From Humisphaera borealis (GTDB lineage: Bacteria > Planctomycetota > Phycisphaerae > Tepidisphaerales > Tepidisphaeraceae), in the NCBI RefSeq assembly GCF_015169395.1, contig NZ_CP063458.1, forward strand, positions 1,550,001-1,614,000: DNA of 64,000 nucleotides, in the 5' to 3' direction. Shown in pieces: positions 9,442 to 18,849 of the stretch; positions within the stretch are counted from its first letter, which is position 1, and each line of letters starts with the position of its first letter. A program made the position numbers and the translations under genes. Below the pieces are notes generated by a model that worked only from the letters and a program-made list of their open reading frames with translations, was not told the origin of the DNA and made no database searches.

Positions 9442-11634
9442 TCAATCCCGTAGCGCCTCGTTCAGCGCTGCTTCGATCTCATCCTGTCCCTCGCCGGCGG
9501 GTTCCGAGCCGTCTTCAAAGGCTTCGGGGAACTCTTCGTACAGGATCTCGATCTCGCCTTCGTCGGTAATGAGCTGCATCGGCAGTTCGGCTTCGACATC
9601 GACGGCCGATTCCTCGTCCGCCGCGATCTGGTCCAGATGATGCCCGTTGGTCGCAGACTGCGGGGCCGGGGGAATGCCGGGGGCCGGAATCGCGAACGCC
9701 AGATCACCCATCAAGTTGCCGCGAGATGATGCGTTGCCCGGGAGGGAATCCGTCAGACCGCCGAGCCCGCTGGAGCCGGGCTCGAGGCCAAAGATTCGCT
9801 CCGCGGCGTCGGTGTCGGTCGATGGCGAAGAAGCTGTTACTGGGGTACCTGGCTCGACAGAAGCTTCGCCGGGCGAAACCTCGGCCAAGGCAGTCGCATC
9901 GGGGGTAGTGTCTATCTCATCGGTGGCAACGGCGTCAGCGGACAGTGTTTCGGCCGACCATTCGCCTTGCGCTACTTCCGACGGAACGGCATTTTGTTCT
10001 GCGGCAAATTCATCGATCGCTGCGACCGGTTCCGTGTGTTCGGCTACCGCTTCTTCTGCAGCGGTTTCGAAAAGATCAGTCGGAAGGGGCGGCGGTACGT
10101 CGGCGAGCGACAGACCCTCGTCGTGTTCGGACACGGGCTGTTGATCCAACAAAGGCGTTTCAGCGGTGAGGTCCACCGGCTCCCCGCCAAACTCCGCGGC
10201 TTCGGCGGTCTCGGCCGATTGCAGGAAGTCCTGCGACAACTCGAGAGATTCCGGAGCTTCGGCAACCGGCTGCCATTCGTCGACTTCGCTCTCGGCGGCG
10301 ATTTCAGGTGCGACCTCCGCGGGGATTTCCGGTCCGCCGGCCTCGACCTCGCCGACCTCACCTGGCTCGGCAATCTCGGCGGCAGCATCGGCATCTGGTT
10401 CTGCCATGCCCGAAAATCCGGCCGTTTCGGCGGGGCCGATGTCGGTAAAGTCCAGACCATTCAGGGCAGCTTCAGTATCGCTATCGATGGGTAGCGAAAG
10501 CTCATGCCCCTCGGTGATGTCCTGGCCGACCGGCGCGTCGACCGACACCTCATTCGTGGACTCAGGTTCGGCCTCCGTTGCCGCCGATTCTGCGGAGAAC
10601 GTCTGGTCGTCGCCGGCCTCCTCTTCGGAGGTTTCCGCGAACGCAACATCGTCGATGCCGGTTTCGCTCAGGGTGGCCGAGAGGTCTTCATGCAGGTCGT
10701 CGTCGTTGCCACCGGCGGCCGCTATCTCGGGGATTTCTTCGTGAGGTTCTTCATGGGGCTCGAAGATTTCGAGCTCGCCGGTTTCCGGCTCTTCCTCCAC
10801 CGCCGAGCTGAACTGCTGCTCGAAGGCCTGTTGTCCGATCGGATCTTCGACCGGTGCAAGTTCGTCGGACAGGCCGTCAAGTTCCGGGAGTTCGAGTTCA
10901 GCTTCGTGGTCGTCTGCGTCAGCTTGCGTGGAGGCCGCAACGGTGTCGTTCGGTTCTTCGGAGGATTGCTCTTCCAGTGCGTCGCCGGAGGCCTCACTCT
11001 CGGCGGGCAGTTCTTCGTTGGCATCAGCCGAGTGATCTTCGGGTTGTTCTTCGCCGGCGTAGTCTTCGGGGGCTTCGTCCGAGGCCTGCGACGAATCGGC
11101 AAACGCCGCCGATGCGATACCGCCGCCGAACCCCATCGCGGCCGCCGGAACAACGGCAGCCGCCGTCGGAGAGGGGACGCCGAAACCGAACGACGGCGGC
11201 GGGGTTCCTTCGGCTCGCTTGCGCGCGACCGGTGCCGGTGCTTGTGCCGGTGCCTGTGCCGCGGCGGCCTGCTTCGTGATCGCCGATGCGGGAACGTCAA
11301 TGACGCCTTGGTAATACCCGATCGCCAGCAGCCCCTGCTGCTGCTGATAGGGAAGGTTCACGAGGTCGCAGAATTCGGCGATGAGTTGCTGGGCGGCGGG
11401 ATCGGACTGTTCGGACGCGTGAACCTCACGCTGATGCTTGCGGTCCCGGAAGCGCATGATCTGCACGAAACGACCGCTGCCATCACCGCTGGTCCAGTTC
11501 GGCCCCATCTGCTCGTAGACTTCGAACAGGTCGCAGCCCAACCGCATCAGGACCTGGCGAAATCGACGCAGGAGGCGGACGTGTTCGGCCCGGCGTTCCT
11601 TGGGGACGATGTAACTATTGGTCTGCAGAAGCAT
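9442..11634 (-). CDS. Long acidic, mostly disordered protein with N-terminal globular domain
   Basis: From the ATG at 11634 the product is 730 residues; a GTG at 11670 would add twelve. Residues 1-125 look folded: they contain YIVPKERRAEHVRLLRRFRQ and FVQIMRFRDRKHQ, which recalls a ferredoxin-like dimeric alpha/beta barrel domain, though I cannot name the family. Residues 130-730 are of low complexity, dominated by Glu, Ala, Asp, Pro and Ser, with no hydrophobic core; that region is likely extended and strongly negative. No signal peptide or membrane segment is visible, so it is probably cytoplasmic. The role is unknown. Neighbours (rpmH and a transporter gene) give no functional hint. Confidence 0.7.
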   Translation of the reverse strand: MLLQTNSYIVPKERRAEHVRLLRRFRQVLMRLGCDLFEVYEQMGPNWTSGDGSGRFVQIMRFRDRKHQREVHASEQSDPAAQQLIAEFCDLVNLPYQQQQGLLAIGYYQGVIDVPASAITKQAAAAQAPAQAPAPVARKRAEGTPPPSFGFGVPSPTAAAVVPAAAMGFGGGIASAAFADSSQASDEAPEDYAGEEQPEDHSADANEELPAESEASGDALEEQSSEEPNDTVAASTQADADDHEAELELPELDGLSDELAPVEDPIGQQAFEQQFSSAVEEEPETGELEIFEPHEEPHEEIPEIAAAGGNDDDLHEDLSATLSETGIDDVAFAETSEEEAGDDQTFSAESAATEAEPESTNEVSVDAPVGQDITEGHELSLPIDSDTEAALNGLDFTDIGPAETAGFSGMAEPDADAAAEIAEPGEVGEVEAGGPEIPAEVAPEIAAESEVDEWQPVAEAPESLELSQDFLQSAETAEAAEFGGEPVDLTAETPLLDQQPVSEHDEGLSLADVPPPLPTDLFETAAEEAVAEHTEPVAAIDEFAAEQNAVPSEVAQGEWSAETLSADAVATDEIDTTPDATALAEVSPGEASVEPGTPVTASSPSTDTDAAERIFGLEPGSSGLGGLTDSLPGNASSRGNLMGDLAFAIPAPGIPPAPQSATNGHHLDQIAADEESAVDVEAELPMQLITDEGEIEILYEEFPEAFEDGSEPAGEGQDEIEAALNEALRD

Positions 11635-11941
11635 CTGGCACAATCCCGGGGAGTTACAACATTCGCCCACCCTGCGGGATGGACGAGCGATCGGCTGGTG
11701 CGGCGATGTTGCCGCTTGCGTCTGGCCGCCCGCGGCTCACCACGGCATGCGTTGCCGGGCATGCCCCACCGCCGGCCAGAATGGTTATCTTGCCACAACC
11801 ATAACTTAGGGGCAAACGGTCAAAGCGCAACCTAAAAAGACTGTCACGCTCCGATAACTTCTTGTAAGAAAACACATCTTCGGCCCATACCCGCCCGATT
11901 AAACAAACCAGACGTCCGAACCGCACAGACCCAACACCCCC
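11635..11941. other. Intergenic region between divergent genes, nothing recognised
   Basis: These 307 bases separate the acidic-protein gene (minus) from the transporter gene (plus) and must hold both promoters. I see no convincing coding frame, RNA gene or repeat here. Confidence 0.5.
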
Positions 11942-13018
11942 GTGATCACTTCCATCCTGTTCAACATCCTCGGGCCGATTCTCGTCCTGGTACTGCTCGG
12001 GTCGCTGGCACGTTGGCGGTTCAAGATCGACGTCGGCTCACTTTCCAAGCTTAACATCTACATTTTCTTGCCAGCGTTCTTCTTCGATCACGTGGTCAAC
12101 AGTGAGTTGTCGATCGGTCAGGCCGCCGGGGTGGTGCTGGCGACGGTCCTTCAAGTGGCGATCCTGGGCGGGTTCGTCTGGGGTGTAGGCCGGGCAGTCG
12201 GGGCGAGCCGTAAAACCATTGCCGCGATGGCGATGTGCGTGATGTTCTACAACGCGGGCAACTACGGGCTGGCGCTGTCCGAACTGGCTTATCCGGGGAA
12301 AGCGGTTTCGGGCGTCAGGGCATCGCCGTCGGCAGATTCGGGACCTCAATCCGATCCAACCGCCCCGCCTCCGTTCCATGCGCCCCCAACGGCTCCGACC
12401 GCGGCCCGCAACGGTCCGGCCGTGCAGGCATTTGTCGTGTTCTGCCAGAACATTCTCAACTTCACCGTCGGGCTTTTCATCGCAGGAAGTGCCGGCGGAG
12501 GATCGGCCGCCGACTCGCTGCGAAAGTTTGTACGAATGCCCACCGCGTACACGCTGGCGATCGCGCTGCTGGCCCGATGGTGGCGCGTGGAAGGGGGCGA
12601 GATCCCGAAGATCGTCAACCTGACCGCGCAATACCTGTCGCGCGGATTGGTCCCGCTGGCACTGATCACCCTCGGGGCCCAATTGGCACTGCAACCGCGC
12701 TGGCCGCGATGGAAGCCGGTCTCGTTTGTGCTGGTCGTCCGGCTGCTTTGGGCGCCGGCACAGATGGCGCTGATGCTCTACGGGCTGCATCGGCTTTTTG
12801 TCGGCCGATCGGAGGTCCTGGCGCTCTGGCCGTGGCCGGCGGAGAATCTCATCCTCACGGCCGGCGTGCCGACGGCGATCAATACGCTGCTGGTCACGCT
12901 GGAGGTCGGCGGCGACGCCGAACTGACCGCCGACTGCGTCTTCTGGACGACCGCGTTCTCCGCGATCACGATCACCTTCTGGCTCGTGCTTCTGCAATCG
13001 GGATGGATCACGTCGTAG
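11942..13018 (+). CDS. AEC-family membrane transporter
   Basis: The 358-residue product is a polytopic membrane protein of the auxin efflux carrier type (Mem_trans). The first helix FNILGPILVLVLLGSLARW, the FLPAFFFDHVV segment and the CVMFYNAGNYGLAL motif, which carries the Asn-Gly-rich kink of the family, all fit. Members export organic anions; substrates vary (malate, malonate, auxin) and cannot be read off here. A hydrophilic Pro/Ala/Ser-rich insert at about residues 120-158 interrupts the central loop and is longer than usual. The start is a GTG at 11942. Confidence 0.83.
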   Translation: MITSILFNILGPILVLVLLGSLARWRFKIDVGSLSKLNIYIFLPAFFFDHVVNSELSIGQAAGVVLATVLQVAILGGFVWGVGRAVGASRKTIAAMAMCVMFYNAGNYGLALSELAYPGKAVSGVRASPSADSGPQSDPTAPPPFHAPPTAPTAARNGPAVQAFVVFCQNILNFTVGLFIAGSAGGGSAADSLRKFVRMPTAYTLAIALLARWWRVEGGEIPKIVNLTAQYLSRGLVPLALITLGAQLALQPRWPRWKPVSFVLVVRLLWAPAQMALMLYGLHRLFVGRSEVLALWPWPAENLILTAGVPTAINTLLVTLEVGGDAELTADCVFWTTAFSAITITFWLVLLQSGWITS

Positions 13019-13030
13019 CCAACCATGCAC

Positions 13031-14986
13031 TCATCGATTGCCAGAAAGTGCCTTCTCGATCAATTCGACGTCGTACACGCAGCCACCCCAGGTGCCGCCG
13101 CTGACGGACTGAAGGAGCGCCCAGAGCCGGGTGTCGGCTGGAAGGCCGGGGTCGGCGGCAAGATCGGCACGGGGCAAGCGGCGGGATAGTTCCGCCGTCC
13201 CCCACGCGGAATCGCCGGCGTCATTGACCAGGTCAATCGTTCCTTCCAGCGCATTACGGTCGATGACGATGCGGATGCGGTCGCCGTCGAGCACCTTTCC
13301 GATCGGGCCGCCGGCCAGTGCCTCGGGACCGACGTGTCCGATACACGCGCCGGTGCTGACCCCGCTGAACCGCGCATCGGTCACGATCGCCACATGTTTG
13401 CCGAACGGCAGGTGCTTGAGCGCGCTGGTGATCTGATAGGTTTCCTCCATGCCAGCGCCCATCGGTCCCCGGCAGATCAGCACGATGACGTCGCCGGGCT
13501 GAATCTGGTTGGCCTTGATCGCGGCGATTGCCGACCGCTCGGCGGTAAAGACGCGTGCCCGGCCGGTCATGCGATAGACGCCGTCGATATCAACGACGGT
13601 GGGATCGATCGACGTGCTCTTGATGACGCTGCCCTGGGGTGCGAGGTTGCCGCGGGGGAAGGTGACTGTGCTGGTCAGGCCGCGTTCCTTCGCGACGCCC
13701 GGCGACATAATGACATTGCCGGCGTCGATGCCGTCCTGCGAAAGCAGCGTCGCGCGGAGCCTTTGGCGACGATCGCTGTTCTGCCACCAGTCGAGCATCT
13801 CGCCGAGTGGCGCGCCGGTGGCGGTCAGGGCATCAAGGTGGAGCAAACCGAGATCCCGCAGGTGCAGCATTACCTCGGGTACGCCGCCGGCGAGGTAGAC
13901 CTGCACCGTCGGATGGCCGACCGGGCCATTGGGGAGGGCATCCACCAGTCGCGGCACCCTGCGATTGATCGCGTTCCAGTCGTCTACCGTCGGCCGTCGC
14001 AAACGGGCGGCGTGGGCAATCGCCGGGATATGGAGCAGGAGGTTGGTGGACCCGCCAAACGCGGCATGCACCGTCATCGCATTCTCAATCGCCTTGTCGG
14101 TCAGGACGTCGCGCAGCTTGATTCGGCGCAGTTCGATGGCGCTCAGCGCCCGGGCGGATCGGACGGCGATATCGAGCCAGAGCTTCGACCCCGAGGGGGC
14201 CAGTGCCGAATGCGGCAATGACATGCCCAGCGCTTCGCCGACGACCTGCGACGTGGCGGCGGTGCCGAGGAACTGGCACCCCCCGCCGGGCGAGGCACAG
14301 GCCCGGCAGCCGAGTTCGGCGGCTTCCTCGAGCGTGAGCGTCCCGTGGGCGTAACGCGCGCCGATGGTTTGGATTTTGCCGGCGTCTTCGCCCTCTTCCG
14401 GAGGCAACGTCACGCCGCCAGGCACCAGGACACACGGCATATCGCCGCAGCCGGCGAGCGCCATCATCATCGCCGGCAGGCCCTTGTCGCAGGTGGCAAC
14501 CCCCATCACGCCGAAGCGGCGCGGCAGCGACCGAATCAGTCGCCGAAGCACGATCGCCGCGTCGTTGCGGTACGGCAGGCTGTCCATCATGCCGGCGGTC
14601 CCCTGCGTTCGACCGTCGCAGGGATCGGTGCAGAACCCGGCGAACGGAATCGCGCCCAGGCGTTTGAACTCGCGCGCGGCGGCCTGCATGAGCAGCCCCA
14701 CCTCCCAATGCCCCGAATGGTACCCCAGTGCGATTGGCGTTCCGTCGTCGGCACGAAGTCCGCCGCTGGTGGAAAGGATGAGAAACTCCTTTCGGCCCAG
14801 TTCGGCCGGGTTCCAACCCATGCCGGCGTTCTGCGTCAGCCCGAAGAGATCGCCGCTGGCCCAGTTGCGCAGGATGTCATCCGTCAGCGGGAGCGCCCCG
14901 GCGGGCCCGGCGGCCTTGGTCGCGACGTCGTAGGCTTCCTCCGGCGTGGACAGCAGTTCGGTCAGTGAAGGCGGTGCAGTCGGCAT
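13031..14986 (-). CDS. yjhG: YjhG/YagF-family sugar-acid dehydratase (IlvD/Edd superfamily)
   Basis: This 651-residue enzyme belongs to the IlvD/Edd dehydratases, which remove water from dihydroxy acids using an iron-sulfur cluster. It matches the YjhG/YagF subgroup (D-xylonate dehydratases, about 655 residues) from memory over its length: [61 protein letters not shown] and [20 protein letters not shown]. Cysteines in SDPCDGRT, ATCDKG and GCRAC are the likely cluster ligands. The product would be 2-keto-3-deoxy-pentonate if xylonate is the substrate. No other pentose-oxidation genes lie nearby, so the pathway is incomplete in this window. Confidence 0.9.
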   Translation of the reverse strand: MPTAPPSLTELLSTPEEAYDVATKAAGPAGALPLTDDILRNWASGDLFGLTQNAGMGWNPAELGRKEFLILSTSGGLRADDGTPIALGYHSGHWEVGLLMQAAAREFKRLGAIPFAGFCTDPCDGRTQGTAGMMDSLPYRNDAAIVLRRLIRSLPRRFGVMGVATCDKGLPAMMMALAGCGDMPCVLVPGGVTLPPEEGEDAGKIQTIGARYAHGTLTLEEAAELGCRACASPGGGCQFLGTAATSQVVGEALGMSLPHSALAPSGSKLWLDIAVRSARALSAIELRRIKLRDVLTDKAIENAMTVHAAFGGSTNLLLHIPAIAHAARLRRPTVDDWNAINRRVPRLVDALPNGPVGHPTVQVYLAGGVPEVMLHLRDLGLLHLDALTATGAPLGEMLDWWQNSDRRQRLRATLLSQDGIDAGNVIMSPGVAKERGLTSTVTFPRGNLAPQGSVIKSTSIDPTVVDIDGVYRMTGRARVFTAERSAIAAIKANQIQPGDVIVLICRGPMGAGMEETYQITSALKHLPFGKHVAIVTDARFSGVSTGACIGHVGPEALAGGPIGKVLDGDRIRIVIDRNALEGTIDLVNDAGDSAWGTAELSRRLPRADLAADPGLPADTRLWALLQSVSGGTWGGCVYDVELIEKALSGNR

Positions 14987-15008
14987 TCCGGGATAATACG
15001 CGACAACC

Positions 15009-15119
15009 GTAGGGTCTGCCTGAGCACCGTAGGGTCCGCCTTGGCGGACGCGAGAGGTCGCCGGGCCGGTGATTGCGTTCGTAACGGTGGCACGCCGCGT
15101 CCGCCAAGGCGGACCCTAC
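15009..15119. repeat. Cluster of palindromic repeats with GTCCGCC/GGCGGAC stem
   Basis: Three copies lie in this gap. A degenerate one is at 15009-15027. A full one is at 15029-15049: a GTAGG leader, then GTCCGCC-TT-GGCGGAC. A full one in reverse orientation is at 15099-15119. The reverse copy supplies the TAG stop codon of the adjoining DUF4394 gene. A further exact copy lies inside the prophage at 48952-48972. The arrangement resembles REP-type elements. Confidence 0.82.
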
Positions 15120-16750
15120 TGGATGGAGATCGATATCGGGGCGAACCCCTTGGGCACAAGGCCGATGGGCGTCGCCTGGCCGGTGTTGAGATCGACGCTG
15201 AACAGCAGCACGACTTTGCCGCGAACACCGAACGTCGCCAGCGCACGATCGGTGCCGTTTCGCGTCACGATGTCCAGCCCGACCGGTCCGGTGACGGCGG
15301 CTTGAAGCGCGCCCACGGTGAATACCTGCCCGCTGGTCGGCGGCGTGGTGCCACCGGGCGAACCGATCGTCGTCAAAACCGCCAGCCGCGTGTCGATGGC
15401 GTAAAGCGTGGTCGAGGTGGCACCGGCAAAGTTGTCCGTATGCGCGATCGCCGAGATCGCCGGGTTCGACGCCCAGTTGGCATCGGTGCTGGCGTAGGCG
15501 AGCGGTCCGTCGAACTGCGTTCCTGCCAGCGACGGATCGGGGTCGATGATCTGCCCCGTTCCGGCACTGATCCGCACGTTGTCGCGGGCCGTGTTCACAA
15601 TGCGAACCACCTCGCTGACCGGATTGAAGTCCATGTCGGCAGGGAAGCCGGGCTTCAGCGAGACGTCCGTCGCCGTACCGACTGCCGACGCTGCGCCGGT
15701 CGCGGCGTCAATCGCGTAAAGGCGATTCTGGTTGGTGAAGCCGTAGGCGATCTGCGACGAAGACCTGACGTCGATCGTGACAAGGGCTTCCTTATCGGCG
15801 AGCCCTTCGACCTTGACGCTCGAAAGCGGAACGTTCGGCAGGTTGCTGTCGACGGTGACGAGCCTGTTCTTGCCGTCGATCATCAGCACGCGCTCGCCCT
15901 TGGGCACGACAGCAATATCGCGGACGGGCGTTCGGGTCGTGCTGCCTTTGATCCGCTCCACGCGGGTTGCGGTGCCCGTGGACAGATTGATCGTGTAGAA
16001 GTTGCTCTGGTTCGCGGTATTGGTCAGCGACGCATAGGCCGTCTGAACGCCGTCGCGGTTATCGATGTCGAAACCGGCGTATTGCGTGACGTCTAAGCCA
16101 AGTCCGCCCACGGTTGCAAGGCCGCCGGTATCGGGCGACGTGGGTGTTCCGCCAGGTGAGCCGATGCGCACCAGCGTGTTGGTATCGGCGTCGATGCCGA
16201 ACAGGGTGGTGGACGAAGCGCCGACGGTGTTGTTACTGTGTGCGATCGCCGCGACCGACGGGTTAATCCCGAACGACGAATCGCCTTGCGGATACGCGAG
16301 TGCGATGTCGATCTGCACGCCGGCGATGTTGTCGTTGTCGTCGATCACTGTGCCGGTGATCGGATCGACGCGAAAGTTGCTGTCGGCGTCGCTGACCACG
16401 CGCAAATGGTCGGCGACGGGGCTGAAGTCCACGCCGAACTCCGTACCCGCCAGCGGCGGAGAGAACGCCGCCGCGCCGACCGCCGTCGCCAAGCCGGTGG
16501 TCGGGTCGATGCGAAACAGCCTGCTCGAACTTCCCAGGCCGAAAAGCTGCCCGGTGGCGGGACGGAAGTCGATCCCCAGTAGTGCTTCGCCGCGGGCCAT
16601 TCCCCGGACCTTGATGCGGCCGAGCGTGTCATCAGGCGTCGCCGAATCGAACACCAGCAGCGTGCTCGGACCGGTCAAAGCCAGCGTGGCGGCAAAGAGT
16701 CGGCGGGGTTCAAGGGGTTGGATCAGCGGTAGGTTCGGGGGTTGTGTCAT
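15116..16750 (-). CDS. Secreted protein with two DUF4394 domains and LEPR-XLL-like motif
   Basis: The 544-residue product starts with a short Pro-rich lead and PLEPRRLFAATL, the LEPR-XLL-type motif found near the N-terminus of planctomycete surface proteins. Two DUF4394 units follow, at about residues 22-265 and 280-540, each with the pattern LLGIDFRP-x-GQLFGLG, RLFRIDPTTGLATAVG, FGVDFSPVADHLRVVSD. These repeats likely build beta-propeller-like sheets outside the cell; the function is unknown. The last codon runs into a palindromic repeat that supplies the stop. The paralogue 16948-18612 lies immediately upstream on the same strand. Confidence 0.82.
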   Translation of the reverse strand: MTQPPNLPLIQPLEPRRLFAATLALTGPSTLLVFDSATPDDTLGRIKVRGMARGEALLGIDFRPATGQLFGLGSSSRLFRIDPTTGLATAVGAAAFSPPLAGTEFGVDFSPVADHLRVVSDADSNFRVDPITGTVIDDNDNIAGVQIDIALAYPQGDSSFGINPSVAAIAHSNNTVGASSTTLFGIDADTNTLVRIGSPGGTPTSPDTGGLATVGGLGLDVTQYAGFDIDNRDGVQTAYASLTNTANQSNFYTINLSTGTATRVERIKGSTTRTPVRDIAVVPKGERVLMIDGKNRLVTVDSNLPNVPLSSVKVEGLADKEALVTIDVRSSSQIAYGFTNQNRLYAIDAATGAASAVGTATDVSLKPGFPADMDFNPVSEVVRIVNTARDNVRISAGTGQIIDPDPSLAGTQFDGPLAYASTDANWASNPAISAIAHTDNFAGATSTTLYAIDTRLAVLTTIGSPGGTTPPTSGQVFTVGALQAAVTGPVGLDIVTRNGTDRALATFGVRGKVVLLFSVDLNTGQATPIGLVPKGFAPISISIQ

Positions 16751-16947
16751 CGGTCGGCATTCCGGTGTCGGGCGTTACCGCCTGAACATCGTCCCAAACC
16801 GCTCTGCAGCGTCAGTTACGGCCGATCCTCTCGACTATCGGACGCCTGGCGATCAGATCGCCGGCCGTAAAATACGGTGCCCCGCCCGGTTTGACGCGGG
16901 CGGGGCAGCAGTTGCAGACGAGGGATTTTGAAAAGCCGCGATCAGCT

Positions 16948-18612
16948 TCAGACCGCAACAGGGAAGCTCAACGCCATGCCGACGGGGACGACGCCGTTGG
17001 GCAGATTTCCAATCACCGTGGCGGCACCGGTCGTCAGGTCAATCCGGTAAAGCGCCCGGCCGCCCGACGACTGGCGGAAAATCGCATAGCCGGTGTCGGC
17101 CGAGTTGTTGGTGACGATGTCGAACAGCGAAACGTCTTTGACGTTCACGCCCAGCGCTCCGACGGTGAACAGTTGCCCCGTGTTGGGCGACGTCGCCCCG
17201 CCGGCGGTGCCGACCGTGACCAGCACATCCTGCTTGGCGTCAATCGCGAAGAGCGTCGTGCTAGGCGTCGCAGCGACGTTGCTGCCGTAGGCAATACCCG
17301 TCACGCTGGGTGTGGCGGCGGCGTTAACGTCGGTGCTGGCGTAGACGATCGGTCCGTCAAACTGAACGCCGGCGGTGACGACGTCGGAGTCAACAATCTG
17401 CCCGTCGATCGGGTTGTAGCGAACGTTTTCGCCGGCAGTGTTCACGACGCGGATCAGGTCAACGCTGGGGTTGAAGTCCATATCAAGCTTGGCCTTCTTG
17501 TTCAGCGTCACCGTGTTCCGTGAGCCGACGGCCTGGGCCGCGCCCGTCGACACGTTGATTGAGTACAGGCGGTTCTGGTTCGAGAGGCCCAGCAGCGTGC
17601 CATCAGCCGGGCGCTGATCGATGCTGATGATCTTCTCTTTCTTGCCCAAACCGCTGATTCGGACCGGGCTGGATTTGAGATTGGGTATCGCCGCGTCGAT
17701 GGTGTAGAGCCGGTTGGCGGGATTGACGATGACGATCCGTGATCCCGACGGCACGACGGCGATGCCGCGGATCGGCGCGTTGACCGCGCGAACTTCGCCG
17801 ATGAGGGTGGCCGCACCTGACGTCAGGTTCACACTGTAAAAGCCGCTGCGACCCTTGGCCCCGGTTGCCAGGGTGGCGAACGCATTGTTCGTGCTGCCGA
17901 CGGTCTCAATATCGAACCCCGTGACCTGTGTCGCATCGACGCCGAGGGCCCCGATGGTTGTCACGTTCCCGTTGTTCGGCGAGTCGGTTACACCGTCCAC
18001 CGAGCCGATCGCGACAAGCGCGTTGCGGTCGGCGTCGATGCCGTAGAGCGCGGTCGGCGTACCGGCGGCGACGTTATTGGTGTAGGCGGCGGCGACGACC
18101 GTGGGATTGGCTCCGGCGTTGATGTCGCCGGTCGCGAAGGTGAGCGGAAGATCGGTCTGGGTGTCGGCGACGCCGGCATCGAAGTCTACGACCGCCCCGG
18201 TGTCGGGATCGAGCCGCAGGTTGACGTCGGTGTCGCTGACGACCCGAATGCGATCCGCGGACGGATTAAAGTCGAAGCCGAACTCGGTGCCTGACAGCGC
18301 CGGCAGGAATGCCGCGCCCCCGGCACCGACTGCCGTCGCCCGCCCGTTGGTGGGGTCGATGCGGTAAAGACGGCTGGTGTCGCCCAGTGCATAGAGCTGG
18401 CCGTTGGCCGGGCGAAAGTCGAGCCCTACCAGCGATTCGCCGCGGGCCAGTCCCTTCACCTTGGTCTTGGCGATGGTCTGGTTCGGCGTGGCCGAATCGA
18501 AGTAGACCAGGACATCGCGACCGCTGATGCCGACGACCGTGCTCAGCAGTTTGCGGTCTTCAAGGGTCTCAATGACGCTGACTTTGACGGGTTCGGTGCT
18601 AAGACGGTGCAT
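16948..18612 (-). CDS. Secreted protein with two DUF4394 domains and LEPR-XLL-like motif (paralogue)
   Basis: This 554-residue protein has the same build as its downstream neighbour. The N-terminus carries VIETLEDRKLLSTVV, an LEPR-XLL-type motif, followed by two DUF4394 units (about residues 25-280 and 290-550) with repeated LVGLDFRPANGQLYALG, RLYRIDPTNGRATAVG and FDFNPSADRIRVVSD elements. The start at 18612 is backed by GAGGAGG seven to ten bases upstream. It is a tandem duplicate of 15116-16750, separated by about 200 bp. It is probably exported and surface-associated; no enzymatic motif is visible. Confidence 0.83.
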   Translation of the reverse strand: MHRLSTEPVKVSVIETLEDRKLLSTVVGISGRDVLVYFDSATPNQTIAKTKVKGLARGESLVGLDFRPANGQLYALGDTSRLYRIDPTNGRATAVGAGGAAFLPALSGTEFGFDFNPSADRIRVVSDTDVNLRLDPDTGAVVDFDAGVADTQTDLPLTFATGDINAGANPTVVAAAYTNNVAAGTPTALYGIDADRNALVAIGSVDGVTDSPNNGNVTTIGALGVDATQVTGFDIETVGSTNNAFATLATGAKGRSGFYSVNLTSGAATLIGEVRAVNAPIRGIAVVPSGSRIVIVNPANRLYTIDAAIPNLKSSPVRISGLGKKEKIISIDQRPADGTLLGLSNQNRLYSINVSTGAAQAVGSRNTVTLNKKAKLDMDFNPSVDLIRVVNTAGENVRYNPIDGQIVDSDVVTAGVQFDGPIVYASTDVNAAATPSVTGIAYGSNVAATPSTTLFAIDAKQDVLVTVGTAGGATSPNTGQLFTVGALGVNVKDVSLFDIVTNNSADTGYAIFRQSSGGRALYRIDLTTGAATVIGNLPNGVVPVGMALSFPVAV

Positions 18613-18774
18613 GACGTTCCTCCTCGGGATGTCGACAATGGGGACCAGTCACTGCATCCAACTGGCGATGCAGCTGCAACTGGTTTGACGATCGTAACGA
18701 TACGCAAAAAATCGACGAGCGAATCGTGAGATTAGTTTAATGTTCCATGCAGGGGTTTGCCCGACCTCAAGACA

Positions 18775-18814
18775 GAAGCCCCGCGCGCTCGCCGCGGCGA
18801 AGGCATGGGGCTTC
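18775..18814. terminator. Hairpin between cytochrome and DUF4394 genes (possible terminator)
   Basis: GAAGCCCC at 18775-18782 pairs with GGGGCTTC at 18807-18814, within the gap downstream of the cytochrome gene on the minus strand. No T-run follows on that strand, so intrinsic termination is doubtful. Confidence 0.35.
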
Positions 18815-18849
18815 GAGGCAAATCGGTGTCGAGGTGGCGTACTTGAAGG

